From Nereida sp024640765 (GTDB lineage: Bacteria; Pseudomonadota; Alphaproteobacteria; Rhodobacterales; Rhodobacteraceae), in contig JAHEEK010000005.1 of assembly GCA_024640765.1 (NCBI GenBank), positions 107,532 to 171,531 of the forward strand: a stretch of DNA of 64,000 nucleotides, given 5' to 3'. Under the pieces are notes generated by a model. It saw only the letters and a list, made by a program, of their open reading frames with translations. It ran no database searches and was not told where the DNA came from. The translations under genes and the position numbers were made by a program. The stretch's first letter is position 1; each line of letters begins with the position of its first letter. Positions 1-8,115 of this stretch are shown here, one piece after another.

Positions 1-1306
1 GATCAGTTAGGGTTTGACGCTGTGTCTGCGCTGGAATTTCCATCCCAACAAGAGACACCACACGATCAGTGTCCAGCTTATAGGCACGCGCCGTGTCAGG
101 CACGGCACCCGCTGTTACAACTTCGCTCGCCTCACCGCCTGCATGATCAACGATCATGCGTACAGCGTGCTCAAGACCTTCGGGGGTGAAGGCAGGATCA
201 ATGCCGCGCTCAAACCGGTAGCGCGCATCAGAATTAATTTTAAGCGCACGGCCCGCGTAGGCGATTTGTACAGGGTTCCAGTAAGCGCTTTCAACAAAGA
301 CGTTAACGGTTTCATCCATACAGCCTGTCTCAAGCCCGCCCATGATACCGGCGATGCTTTGCACACCGTTGTCATCGGATATTGCCATTTGACCTGCGGA
401 AAGCGTGTAGGTCTTATCATCAAGGGCAACGATTTCTTCACCGCCTATAGCGCGGTGTACCCGCAAATTTCCCGCGACTTTATCAGCATCAAAAACGTGC
501 AGTGGACGGTTCAGATCGTACGTAAACCAGTTGGTCACATCGACCAAGAAACTGATCGGGCGCAGGCCAATCGCACGCAGCTGATCTTGTAGCCATTGCG
601 GGGACGGACCGTTTTTGACGCCTTTAATCAAGCGACCACAGAACACGGGGCACCCATCCAGCGTATCGTCATCGATACTAACACCAATCGCGCTTGCACC
701 ATTTTCAGGAACGGCAGTGACATCGCGGGCCTTCAACGTGCCAAGACCGCGCGCCGCCAAATCACGCGCAATGCCGCGTACGCCCAATGCGTCCGGACGG
801 TTTGGTGTGATCGCAATTTCGATGACCGGATCCACTTTGACTGGATCATGCTCAGCAAGATAATCCGCGAAACTCTGGCCAATTTCACCGGATGGCAATT
901 CAATGATACCGTCGTGCTCGTCTGACAGTTCCATCTCACGCTCGGACGCCATCATACCGAAGCTTTCGATGCCACGGATTTTGCCAACGCCGATAGTGGT
1001 ATCAATGCCAGGCACGTAGACGCCGGGTTTGGCCACGACTACGGTAATGCCTTCGCGCGCATTTGGCGCGCCACAAATGATCTGCTTTTCACCCTCATCA
1101 GTTTGCACCTGACACACACGCAGTTTGTCTGCATCTGGGTGCTTCACCGCAGAGTTAACGTAGCCAATGGTAAAGGGGCGTAGTTTTTCGATGGGGTTCT
1201 CAATACCCTCAACCTCAAGACCAAGATCGGTCAGCGCATCTGCAATCTCATCAACAGACGCGTCAGTTTGAAGGTGCGATTTCAGCCATGACAGAGTGAA
1301 CTTCAT
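1..1306 (-). CDS. pheT: Phenylalanine--tRNA ligase beta subunit, partial
   Basis: Beta subunit of the cytoplasmic alpha2beta2 phenylalanyl-tRNA synthetase. The window holds the first ~435 codons; the C-terminal part lies beyond base 1. The N-terminus begins MKFTLSWLKSHL, typical of bacterial PheT, and the tRNA-binding OB-fold segment follows (about residues 40-150, with IICGAPN and VVVAKPG), then the editing-domain region. The ATG (1304-1306) overlaps the TGA of pheS by 4 nt (ATGA), so the two subunits are probably translationally coupled. Subfamily certain; only completeness is limited. Confidence 0.96.
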   Translation of the reverse strand, partial: MKFTLSWLKSHLQTDASVDEIADALTDLGLEVEGIENPIEKLRPFTIGYVNSAVKHPDADKLRVCQVQTDEGEKQIICGAPNAREGITVVVAKPGVYVPGIDTTIGVGKIRGIESFGMMASEREMELSDEHDGIIELPSGEIGQSFADYLAEHDPVKVDPVIEIAITPNRPDALGVRGIARDLAARGLGTLKARDVTAVPENGASAIGVSIDDDTLDGCPVFCGRLIKGVKNGPSPQWLQDQLRAIGLRPISFLVDVTNWFTYDLNRPLHVFDADKVAGNLRVHRAIGGEEIVALDDKTYTLSAGQMAISDDNGVQSIAGIMGGLETGCMDETVNVFVESAYWNPVQIAYAGRALKINSDARYRFERGIDPAFTPEGLEHAVRMIVDHAGGEASEVVTAGAVPDTARAYKLDTDRVVSLVGMEIPAQTQRQTLTD

Positions 1307-2376
1307 CGTGTCAGCCCTCCTGCAAGATTTGGTTGATCAAGCGATGCAAATCCGTAGTGACGCAACCAACGCAGATCACTGTCAAAGAACGCACGCAGGT
1401 CTGGAATGCCGTATTTCAGCATCGCGATGCGGTCGATACCAACACCAAATGCAAAGCCTTGGTACACGTCCGGATCAATGCCACCCGCAGCGATTACCTT
1501 GGGGTGCACCATGCCTGAACCAAGGATTTCGAGCCAATCATCACCCTCACCCACTTTAAGCGTGCCACCCTCCCATGAGCAGCGAATATCCACTTCTGCG
1601 GATGGCTCTGTGAACGGGAAGTGGGACGCGCGGAACCGAAGCTCGACATCGTCGACCTCAAAGAATGCCTTCACGAACTCTTCAAGAACCCACTTTAGGT
1701 TGGCCATTGAGATGTTCTTATCAAGCGCCAAACCTTCGACTTGGTGGAACATGGGCGTGTGGGTTTGGTCATAATCAGCACGGTAAACACGACCCGGGCA
1801 GATTACGCGGATCGGCGCGCCATTGGCCTCCATACTACGAATTTGCACAGGGCTGGTGTGGGTACGCAACACGTGCGGCGGGCGATCATCGCCTTCGGCA
1901 CGATGGGTGTAAAAAGTGTCCATCTCAGCGCGCGCAGGGTGGTGGCCCGGGATATTGAGCGCATCAAAGTTGTACCAATCGCTCTCGATCTGAGGGCCTT
2001 CTGCAACGGAAAAGCCCATGTCGGCGAAAATTGCGGTGACTTCTTCCCAGACCTGACTGATCGGGTGCAACGTACCCGCAGGTCGCACGCGCGACGGCAA
2101 TGTCACGTCAAGCCACTCGGTACGCAAACGCTCATTAAGAACCGCATCTTCAAGTGCTTCTTTTTTGGCAGCCAACGCAGAATTGATTTCGTTTTTCAGT
2201 GCGTTCAGCATCGGACCAGCTTCTTGCCGCTGCTCCGGTGTCATTTTACCCAATTCACGCATCTGAAGGCTGATTTCGCCTTTTTTGCCAACGGCTTGCA
2301 CACGCAGATCTTCGAGAACCGCAGCATCCTGCGCCTCCGCGATCAGGCTAAGGTATTTGGTACGTAGATCGGTCAA
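1303..2376 (-). CDS. pheS: Phenylalanine--tRNA ligase alpha subunit
   Basis: Catalytic alpha subunit of PheRS, 357 residues, the usual length in Rhodobacteraceae. Class II aminoacyl-tRNA synthetase motifs are visible: HPARAEMDTF, the motif-2 region LRTHTSPVQIR, RVYRADYDQTHTPMFHQVEG, and motif 3 FGVGIDRIAMLKYG. No ATG lies near the N-terminus. A TTG at 2374-2376 follows a GGAG 6 nt upstream and gives MTDLRTKYL, which lines up with homologues. Another TTG at 2394 would add six residues but lacks a Shine-Dalgarno sequence. Co-transcribed with pheT. The rare TTG start may limit expression. Confidence 0.96.
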   Translation of the reverse strand: MTDLRTKYLSLIAEAQDAAVLEDLRVQAVGKKGEISLQMRELGKMTPEQRQEAGPMLNALKNEINSALAAKKEALEDAVLNERLRTEWLDVTLPSRVRPAGTLHPISQVWEEVTAIFADMGFSVAEGPQIESDWYNFDALNIPGHHPARAEMDTFYTHRAEGDDRPPHVLRTHTSPVQIRSMEANGAPIRVICPGRVYRADYDQTHTPMFHQVEGLALDKNISMANLKWVLEEFVKAFFEVDDVELRFRASHFPFTEPSAEVDIRCSWEGGTLKVGEGDDWLEILGSGMVHPKVIAAGGIDPDVYQGFAFGVGIDRIAMLKYGIPDLRAFFDSDLRWLRHYGFASLDQPNLAGGLTR

Positions 2377-2476
2377 GAGATACTCCGTTTGCAATGCGTT
2401 GCGTCGTTTTCAATTCGTTAGCGGCGTAAGAGTTTCGTTTCAACCGCGTAGAGCAGATTAAGCCACCATGTCGCTT

Positions 2477-2504
2477 TTGCGCCCGTGAAGATAAAGGGGC
2501 GCAA
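2477..2504 (-). promoter_or_regulatory. Hairpin in the pheST leader
   Basis: A perfect 8-bp inverted repeat (TTGCGCCC at 2477-2484, GGGCGCAA at 2497-2504) with a 12-nt loop lies ~100 nt upstream of the pheS start and downstream of the rplT terminator. No U-tract follows on the minus strand, so it does not look like a terminator. It could be a leader structure controlling pheST, but nothing in the sequence identifies a ligand or a leader peptide. Confidence 0.35.
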
Positions 2505-2531
2505 TCACGTCAGCCGTCCGCTTTAGAATGA

Positions 2532-2564
2532 GAAAAGCCGTACGCCCAAAAGGCGCACGGCTTT
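2532..2564 (-). terminator. Intrinsic terminator after rpmI-rplT
   Basis: A 13-bp stem (arms 2534-2546 and 2552-2564, AAAGCCGT.CGCC type) with a 5-nt loop and a single G-U pair when read on the minus strand, followed by a short T-rich stretch (TTTTCTC). It starts 28 bp downstream of the rplT stop and separates the ribosomal protein pair from pheST. Confidence 0.8.
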
Positions 2565-2591
2565 AAAATGCTCAATCCCAAAGGGAGTGAT

Positions 2592-2954
2592 TTATGCGAG
2601 CGCCGCCTTCGCTTTTTCAACGATGGCTGTAAACGCTTGTGGTTCATTCACGGCCAGATCGGCCAGAACTTTACGGTCCACTTCGATACCCGCAAGGGAC
2701 AGACCGTTGATGAACTTGCTGTATGTCAGCGCTTCATCGTTCAAACGAACTGCAGCGTTGATCCGTTGGATCCAAAGCGCGCGGAATTGGCGCTTACGGT
2801 TCTTACGGTCGCGTGTTGCATATTGGTTAGCTTTGTCGACTGCTTGACGCGCTACCTTAAAGGTATTCTTGCGACGGCCGTAGTAGCCTTTCGCTGCATC
2901 AGTGACTTTTTTGTGACGGGCATGGGTTGTGGTCCCACCTTTAACGCGTGCCAT
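2592..2954 (-). CDS. rplT: 50S ribosomal protein L20
   Basis: Large-subunit ribosomal protein L20, 120 residues, binding 23S rRNA early in 50S assembly. The N-terminus MARVKGGTTTHARHKK and the basic block YYGRRKNTFKVARQ are diagnostic, and the C-terminal globular half (LWIQRINAAVRLNDEALTYS) follows. A strong AGGAGG precedes the ATG. It lies 14 bp behind rpmI in the standard L35-L20 order; infC, often upstream of this pair, is absent here. Confidence 0.99.
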   Translation of the reverse strand: MARVKGGTTTHARHKKVTDAAKGYYGRRKNTFKVARQAVDKANQYATRDRKNRKRQFRALWIQRINAAVRLNDEALTYSKFINGLSLAGIEVDRKVLADLAVNEPQAFTAIVEKAKAALA

Positions 2955-2968
2955 TGATCAGGACCTCC

Positions 2969-3169
2969 TTAGCGCGAATAGGGCATCATCGACTTGATGA
3001 TTTTCTCATCAGGTGCCGAGAGCGTTGTGGTCCCGCGAGCATCGCGGAGGAATTTGTTTGTACGTTTGATCATACCGTGGCGTTTGCCGGCCTGACCTGC
3101 TTTGACACGGCCTTTAGCCGTGACCTTGAACCGCTTTTTGCAGCTCGACTTGGTCTTCATCTTAGGCAT
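2969..3169 (-). CDS. rpmI: 50S ribosomal protein L35
   Basis: Ribosomal protein L35, 66 residues, lysine/arginine-rich (MPKMKTKSSCKKRFKVT at the N-terminus). An upstream in-frame ATG (3173-3175) sits directly against the AGGAG Shine-Dalgarno. The ATG at 3167-3169 has the proper 6-nt spacing and restores the family N-terminus, so I chose it. A cysteine occupies position 10, where many homologues have alanine. First gene of the rpmI-rplT unit. Confidence 0.97.
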   Translation of the reverse strand: MPKMKTKSSCKKRFKVTAKGRVKAGQAGKRHGMIKRTNKFLRDARGTTTLSAPDEKIIKSMMPYSR

Positions 3170-3262
3170 TTTCATCTCCTAATCGTAGAGTTTTCAAAAC
3201 GACTCAGGCATGCCAATGAGCCCGCTGTCGTCGGTGGAACAGATGCATTAGGCTGCGGCGGC

Positions 3263-3288
3263 AAAAAGTGCAAGACAAAAGTCCTGCA
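3263..3288 (-). terminator. Intrinsic terminator after the pyk unit
   Basis: On the minus strand an 8-bp stem (3281-3288 pairing with 3269-3276, one G-U pair, UUUU loop) is followed within 1-2 nt by five T residues (3263-3267). It lies just after the stop of the small membrane protein gene, so pyk and that gene appear to end here and rpmI has its own promoter. Confidence 0.7.
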
Positions 3289-3290
3289 AA

Positions 3291-3515
3291 CTAGGGAAGA
3301 AGCTGACCAATCACGGCGATCACCACAGACGGAATTTCCGCAACTTCGTAGCCACCTGGCTTTGTGGTAACTGCATAGGCCAACAGGCCACCCGAAATCA
3401 GAACAAGAAGGGCAGAAAGGCGCGGGCTGCGCCCTTCTGCATATGCGGAAAATATCGACGGAACGGCCAGAACCGCAAACACCAGTCCCAGCACAAAATA
3501 AAAGTCGGTTTGCAC
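3291..3515 (-). CDS. Small conserved membrane protein
   Basis: 74-residue hydrophobic protein of unknown function. Two membrane helices are evident, about residues 5-24 (FYFVLGLVFAVLAVPSIFSA) and 33-50 (LSALLVLISGGLLAYAV), separated by a short polar loop (EGRSP). The start is GTG (3513-3515) with AAGGGG 6 nt upstream. It follows pyk by 30 bp, is followed by a terminator, and so is probably co-transcribed with pyk. I recall similar small proteins beside pyk in other Roseobacter genomes, but know no role. Confidence 0.75.
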   Translation of the reverse strand: MQTDFYFVLGLVFAVLAVPSIFSAYAEGRSPRLSALLVLISGGLLAYAVTTKPGGYEVAEIPSVVIAVIGQLLP

Positions 3516-3545
3516 GCGCTACCCCTTAAATAAATAGACTTGGTA

Positions 3546-4994
3546 TCATTCAGGGTCAGTGCGGAAAATCAACCTTTCTTCACATGGGGCGACGCGCAGG
3601 ATGTTGGTTGTACCTGCTTGGTTGAACGGCACGCCTGCGGTGACAACAATCTGGTCCGTTTCAGTCGCCATACCCAGTTTGCGCGCCGCGCGCGCAGCAG
3701 CAACCACGGCCATTTTGAAACGCTCAACATCCGGCGTCATAGTGCAGTTCGTCCCCCATGAAAGCGACAAACGCCGCGCTGTTTCACGCTGCGATGTCAA
3801 TGCGATGATCGGCACGCGCGGGCGCTCACGGGCTGTCAAAAGCGCTGTGGTGCCGGACTGCGTAAAACAACAAATCGCTTTCACATCGGTCGTCTCTGCA
3901 ATTTCACGAGCCGCCGCAACAATACCATCAGCCACAGTAGTGCGTTTAGCTGAACGCGTGTTCTCAATAATATCGGTGTAGGTCGGATCATTTTCGACCT
4001 CGACTGCCACGTTATTCATGGTGATCACCGCTTCGATCGGGAAGTTACCCGCCGCGGATTCCGCTGACAGCATGATCGCGTCAGTGCCTTCATAAATTGC
4101 CGTTGCGACATCACTAACCTCGGCGCGCGTGGGCATCGGGCTTTCGATCATCGACTCAAGCATCTGAGTTGCAACAATAACCGGTTTGGCCGCTGCACGG
4201 CACTTACGCACCAACTGTTTTTGAATTGGCGGCACATTCTGGACGGGCAGTTCAACACCCAAATCACCACGGGCCACCATGATACCGTCACTGACGCGCA
4301 GAATTTCATCAAAAGCCTGTACTGCCGCAGGTTTTTCAATCTTCGACAACACAGCTGCACGACCGTTGGCCAGCGCGCGCGCCTCGTACACATCCTCGGG
4401 GCGCTGAACGAAAGACAGCGCAAGCCAATCCACACCAAGCTGGCAAACAAACTCAAGATCAGCGCGGTCTTTTTCCGACAGCGCCTTCAGCGGCAATACC
4501 ACATCGGGTACGTTCACGCCTTTGCGGTTCGAAATCACGCCGCCCGCAAGCACGGTGCAGTCAGCAAAGTCTTTGCCACACGCATCAACGCGAAGCTTAA
4601 TTTTACCGTCATTGACCAGCAAATGCGCACCAGCTTGCAGCGCTTCAAAAATCTCTGGGTGCGGCAGGCGGACGCGTTTTGCGTCACCCTCAGCCTCGTC
4701 AAGATCAAGACGGAACTGAGCGCCCTCGACAAGGTCTTCGCCTTCTGGATTAGCAAAAGTTCCGACACGCAACTTTGGCCCCTGAAGATCAGCCAGAATC
4801 GCAATCGGGCTATCGAGGTCTTTTTCAACCTGACGAATGATCTCGTGGCGTGCGCGGATTTCATCATGATCGCCGTGGCTCATGTTCAAGCGGAACACAT
4901 CTGCCCCCGCCTCGTGCAGCTTGCGGATCATTTCATAGTCATTCGATGCAGGCCCAAGGGTCGCTACAATTTTTACGTTTCGCATACGTCGCAT
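3546..4994 (-). CDS. pyk: Pyruvate kinase
   Basis: Glycolytic enzyme converting phosphoenolpyruvate and ADP to pyruvate and ATP; 482 residues, normal length. Seen: N-terminal VKIVATLGPAS, RLNMSHG, the B-domain inserted in the barrel, the active-site segment VSKIEKP-like LSKIEKPAA, MVARGDLGVELP and the signature around ATQMLESMI with PTRAEVSDVATAI. An AAGGA lies 7 nt before the ATG. It begins divergently from the N-formylglutamate amidohydrolase gene. The C-terminal regulatory domain is present, so allosteric control is likely, but the effector cannot be read from sequence. Confidence 0.98.
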   Translation of the reverse strand: MRRMRNVKIVATLGPASNDYEMIRKLHEAGADVFRLNMSHGDHDEIRARHEIIRQVEKDLDSPIAILADLQGPKLRVGTFANPEGEDLVEGAQFRLDLDEAEGDAKRVRLPHPEIFEALQAGAHLLVNDGKIKLRVDACGKDFADCTVLAGGVISNRKGVNVPDVVLPLKALSEKDRADLEFVCQLGVDWLALSFVQRPEDVYEARALANGRAAVLSKIEKPAAVQAFDEILRVSDGIMVARGDLGVELPVQNVPPIQKQLVRKCRAAAKPVIVATQMLESMIESPMPTRAEVSDVATAIYEGTDAIMLSAESAAGNFPIEAVITMNNVAVEVENDPTYTDIIENTRSAKRTTVADGIVAAAREIAETTDVKAICCFTQSGTTALLTARERPRVPIIALTSQRETARRLSLSWGTNCTMTPDVERFKMAVVAAARAARKLGMATETDQIVVTAGVPFNQAGTTNILRVAPCEERLIFRTDPE

Positions 4995-5121
4995 ATCGTT
5001 ATCCTTCGTTCGGCGCGCGGTGGCCGTCGTGACCTGTTACCGCTATCAGTTGAGGTCTATATGACCCAATTCCCAAACTATCACAACTGCCGTATGAGGG
5101 TTGCCAAGGAGTTTCACACGC

Positions 5122-5862
5122 ATGTCACAATCACCCCCCTACAGCCCCGTTCATTCCGAAGGTGCAACGCGCCCAGGACGCTGGCTTGTTACCTGCGATC
5201 ACGCAACCAACCAAATCCCACCGTTTATTGAGGGCGGCACGTTAGGCTTGGCGGCCGCAGATATGGAACGCCACATCGCATATGATATCGGCGCACTTGG
5301 GGTCAGCCGCGCGCTTGGGGAATATCTTGATAGCCCAGTGATATGGTCCGACTTTTCGCGGCTGGTAATTGATCCAAATCGTGGCGCAGATGATCCAACG
5401 TTGGTGATGAAACTCTATGACGGCACATTGATCCCAGCAAACCGCGAAGCGAATACAGCCGGGCGGATGGAGCTGTGCTATACCCCCTACCACGCTAAAT
5501 ATGCAGAACTGGCAGCGCGGCGCGAGGACACGGTGATCTGCGCCATTCATAGCTTCACACCGCAACTTAACGGCAGGCCAAAACGCCCGTGGGAGGTTGG
5601 TGTACTCTATGCAAGCGACACGCGCCTGTCCGCGCCCACGCTCACCCATTTGCGAAACGTTGGCCTATGCGTTGGCGATAACGAGCCATACACAGGACAT
5701 TTACGCGGTGATGCTATTGATACTCACGCACTTCAGCACAGTCGCCCCAACGTGCTGATCGAAATTCGCAATGACCTGATTGAAACTGATGCACACCAAA
5801 AAGAATGGGCGCAACGCTTAGCCCCAATTCTTGAAGCCGCTCTTTCAGATGCCCAAGTCTGA
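5122..5862 (+). CDS. N-formylglutamate amidohydrolase family protein
   Basis: 246-residue member of the N-formylglutamate amidohydrolase (HutG/PF05013) family, which hydrolyses N-formyl-L-glutamate or related N-acyl amino acids. Visible family segments are VTCDHATNQIP near the N-terminus, DFSRLVIDPNR, CAIHSFTPQLNG and the C-terminal IEIRNDLI. The ATG at 5122 has AAGGAG ~10 nt upstream; a TTG at 5101 is less likely. No hut genes adjoin, so the true substrate is open. Its spacing to the DUF1244 gene (46 bp) suggests co-transcription. Confidence 0.88.
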   Translation: MSQSPPYSPVHSEGATRPGRWLVTCDHATNQIPPFIEGGTLGLAAADMERHIAYDIGALGVSRALGEYLDSPVIWSDFSRLVIDPNRGADDPTLVMKLYDGTLIPANREANTAGRMELCYTPYHAKYAELAARREDTVICAIHSFTPQLNGRPKRPWEVGVLYASDTRLSAPTLTHLRNVGLCVGDNEPYTGHLRGDAIDTHALQHSRPNVLIEIRNDLIETDAHQKEWAQRLAPILEAALSDAQV

Positions 5863-5908
5863 AACAAACCCTAGCTATGAAGCACCCCTTCCGAAAAGGA
5901 TCCCAATA

Positions 5909-6202
5909 ATGGACGCACAGACACAAATCGAACTTGAAGCAGCCGCCTTTCGCCGCCTTCAGAAACACCTGATGGAAGATCGCAAAGACGTTCAAAACAT
6001 CGATATTATGAATTTAGCCGGTTTTTGCCGTAACTGCCTGAGCCGCTGGTACCAAGAAGCTGCTGCTGAGAAAGGTATTGAGATCAGCAAAGACGCGGCG
6101 CGTGAACGCTTCTACGGCATGCTCTTCTCGGAGTGGAAAGAAAAATACCAAACAGACGCCGGCGATGCCGCCAAAGAGGCATTCAAAGACAGCCACGGCT
6201 GA
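5909..6202 (+). CDS. DUF1244 family protein
   Basis: 97-residue soluble protein of the DUF1244 (PF06844) family, widespread in alphaproteobacteria and of unknown function. The family core is visible as FRRLQKHLMEDRKDVQNIDIMN, FCRNCLSRWY with paired cysteines (CRNC), and YGMLFSEWKEKYQ. An AAAGGA precedes the ATG by 8 nt. The CxxC could bind metal, but there is only one pair. It shares a bidirectional terminator with the convergent transaminase gene. Confidence 0.9.
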   Translation: MDAQTQIELEAAAFRRLQKHLMEDRKDVQNIDIMNLAGFCRNCLSRWYQEAAAEKGIEISKDAARERFYGMLFSEWKEKYQTDAGDAAKEAFKDSHG

Positions 6203-6229
6203 GCGCGGCAATCAATGTGTAAATAACAA

Positions 6230-6259
6230 AAAGGCAGGCCGCATTGGACCTGCCTTTTC
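6230..6259. terminator. Bidirectional terminator between DUF1244 and the transaminase
   Basis: A 9-bp perfect stem (AAAGGCAGG at 6230-6238, CCTGCCTTT at 6249-6257) with a 10-nt loop. A runs on the left and T on the right let it serve both convergent genes. Confidence 0.8.
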
Positions 6260-6277
6260 ACTACACTTAGAGGCGCA

Positions 6278-7132
6278 TTAGATTGCGGCTTTGATACTTT
6301 CTTCGAGGTAAATCTCACGAAGACGCTTGGTCAACGGACCTGGCTGACCCGACCCGATTGGCGAGTCATCAATTTGCACCACGGGCATTACGAAAGTGGT
6401 CGCAGACGTAATGAAAGCTTCGTCCGCAGCCTTGGCTTCTTCCATCGTGAACGAACGTTCCTCGACGGTGATTTGTGCAACGCGCGCGAACTCAAGTACG
6501 GCTTTGCGTGTAATCCCATGAAGAATCTCATTGCCCAAATGACGCGTAATCAGAACGTTGTCTTTGATAATATACGCGTTGTTTGATGTGCCTTCGGTTA
6601 CGAAACCATCTTGGACCATCCATGCATCATCAGCACCCTGTGCTTTTGCAGCCATCTTGCCCATTGAAGGATAAAGAAGCTGAACAGTCTTGATGTCACG
6701 ACGGCCCCAGCGTTGATCCTCGATTGAGATCACTTTCATGCCTTTGTCAGCAACGGGGCTTTGCGCCAGGCCGGGCTTGTTTTGCGTGAACAGAACAATG
6801 GTTGGCTCTGCATCTTTTGGATAGGCAAAATCGCGATCGGCCGCACCGCGTGTAATCTGAAGGTATACCAGACCATCTGTGATCTCGTTGCGCTCAACCA
6901 ATTGGCGGTGAATTTCCAACAGCTCGTCTTTGGTGACCGGATGCGCCATCTCAAGCTCGTTAAGTGACCGCTCAAGACGCACAGCATGGCCGTCAAAATC
7001 AAGCAGCTTGCCGCCAATGACAGAAGTGACCTCATAGACCCCATCAGCAAACAAAAAGCCGCGATCAAAGATCGAAACAGTAGCTTCGTTTTCCGGCAGA
7101 TATTGGCCGTTCACATATACAGTGCGTGTCAT
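6278..7132 (-). CDS. dat: D-amino-acid (D-alanine) transaminase
   Basis: Class IV PLP aminotransferase, 284 residues, predicted to move the amino group of D-alanine or another D-amino acid to 2-oxoglutarate, giving D-glutamate. The N-terminus VNGQYLPENEATVSIFDRGFLFADGVYEV is typical of D-alanine transaminases. The likely PLP lysine is K148 in RRDIKTVQLL, and E180 in EGTSNNAY would contact the pyridine nitrogen. It starts 20 bp after dgcA on the same strand, which ties it to D-glutamate metabolism. A branched-chain aminotransferase-like specificity cannot be wholly excluded. Confidence 0.9.
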   Translation of the reverse strand: MTRTVYVNGQYLPENEATVSIFDRGFLFADGVYEVTSVIGGKLLDFDGHAVRLERSLNELEMAHPVTKDELLEIHRQLVERNEITDGLVYLQITRGAADRDFAYPKDAEPTIVLFTQNKPGLAQSPVADKGMKVISIEDQRWGRRDIKTVQLLYPSMGKMAAKAQGADDAWMVQDGFVTEGTSNNAYIIKDNVLITRHLGNEILHGITRKAVLEFARVAQITVEERSFTMEEAKAADEAFITSATTFVMPVVQIDDSPIGSGQPGPLTKRLREIYLEESIKAAI

Positions 7133-7152
7133 ATCAGTTTCTCTCTTTTTCC

Positions 7153-8115
7153 TTAGCCCCAGAGGGGTGCTGCAGGAGCGTGCACGCCCGCCGCATCGAA
7201 TAACAATGGTGTATCGCGGTCTTCCGCCAACAAAAGCGGCCCGTCAAGGTCCGTGAACTCTGCACCTTGGGCAACAATTGTCGCAGGTGCCATCGCAAGT
7301 GACGATCCAACCATGCAGCCAACCATCACTTGAAAGCCTGCCTCACGCGCTGCGGCGTTCAGGGCTAGCGCCTCGGTTAAACCACCGGTTTTATCCAGCT
7401 TGATGTTCACCATATCGTATTTGCCCGCCAACTTTGGCAAGCTGGCACGGTCATGGCATGCCTCATCCGCACACACCGGCAACGGGCGGTCAATCTCGCC
7501 CAACATGTCATCGGCACCTGCGGGAAGTGGCTGTTCAACCATCTTTACGCCCAGACGGATCAAATGCGGCGCAAGCTCTGAATATACCTCGGCAGACCAG
7601 CCTTCGTTAGCATCAATGATGATCGGCGTATCAGGCGCACCGGCGCGCACCGCTTCAAGACGCGGCATGTCATCAGGTGTCCCAAGTTTGATCTTCAAAA
7701 GCGGGCGCGCGGCATTTTTGGCAGCCTGTGCACGCATATTTTCCGGCGTATCAAGCGACAGCGTGTAGGCCGTAATCTCGGGCTTAGGCGCGGCGACACC
7801 GATCAAGTCCCACACCCGAACGCCTTTTGTCTTTGCCTCAAGATCCCACAACGCACAATCAACCGCGTTCCGCGCAGCACCGGCAGGTAGCGCTGACTGC
7901 AGCGCAGGACGGTCAATGTCTACGGGAAGGTTGTTGATCTGATCGGTCACCGACTGCAGCGTTTCATCATAACGGGCATAGGGCACACATTCGCCCCAAC
8001 CGGTAACACCATTGCGCGTCACCTTGACCGTAAGCACTTCAGCCGCGGTCCTTGAACCGCGGCTAATGGTAAAGACCTGCGCTAACTTGAACTTATCAGC
8101 GTGGACTTCGATCAT
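7153..8115 (-). CDS. dgcA: N-acetyl-D-glutamate racemase (enolase superfamily)
   Basis: Enolase-superfamily protein, 320 residues, traditionally named dipeptide (L-Ala-D/L-Glu) epimerase. All catalytic residues of the muconate-cycloisomerase subgroup are present: the KxK pair K141/K143 (LLKIKLG), metal ligands D168 (IIIDANEGW), E194 (VEQPL) and D217 (CADE), and the second base K239 (NIKLDKTGG). Partnership with a DUF1611 gene upstream, overlapping by 4 nt (ATGA at 8112-8115), matches the DgcN-DgcA D-glutamate pathway described in marine Proteobacteria, where DgcA turns N-acetyl-D-Glu into N-acetyl-L-Glu. The alternative is peptidoglycan dipeptide epimerisation. Confidence 0.88.
   Translation of the reverse strand: MIEVHADKFKLAQVFTISRGSRTAAEVLTVKVTRNGVTGWGECVPYARYDETLQSVTDQINNLPVDIDRPALQSALPAGAARNAVDCALWDLEAKTKGVRVWDLIGVAAPKPEITAYTLSLDTPENMRAQAAKNAARPLLKIKLGTPDDMPRLEAVRAGAPDTPIIIDANEGWSAEVYSELAPHLIRLGVKMVEQPLPAGADDMLGEIDRPLPVCADEACHDRASLPKLAGKYDMVNIKLDKTGGLTEALALNAAAREAGFQVMVGCMVGSSLAMAPATIVAQGAEFTDLDGPLLLAEDRDTPLLFDAAGVHAPAAPLWG

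Noticed and set aside
1741..2367. 208-codon plus-strand frame opposite pheS
   Set aside because: Antisense shadow of pheS with no ribosome site or recognisable domain.
4221..5231. 336-codon plus-strand open frame antisense to pyruvate kinase
   Set aside because: It is the mirror of a certain pyk gene, with no Shine-Dalgarno, no family resemblance and an odd composition rich in His, Gln and Arg.
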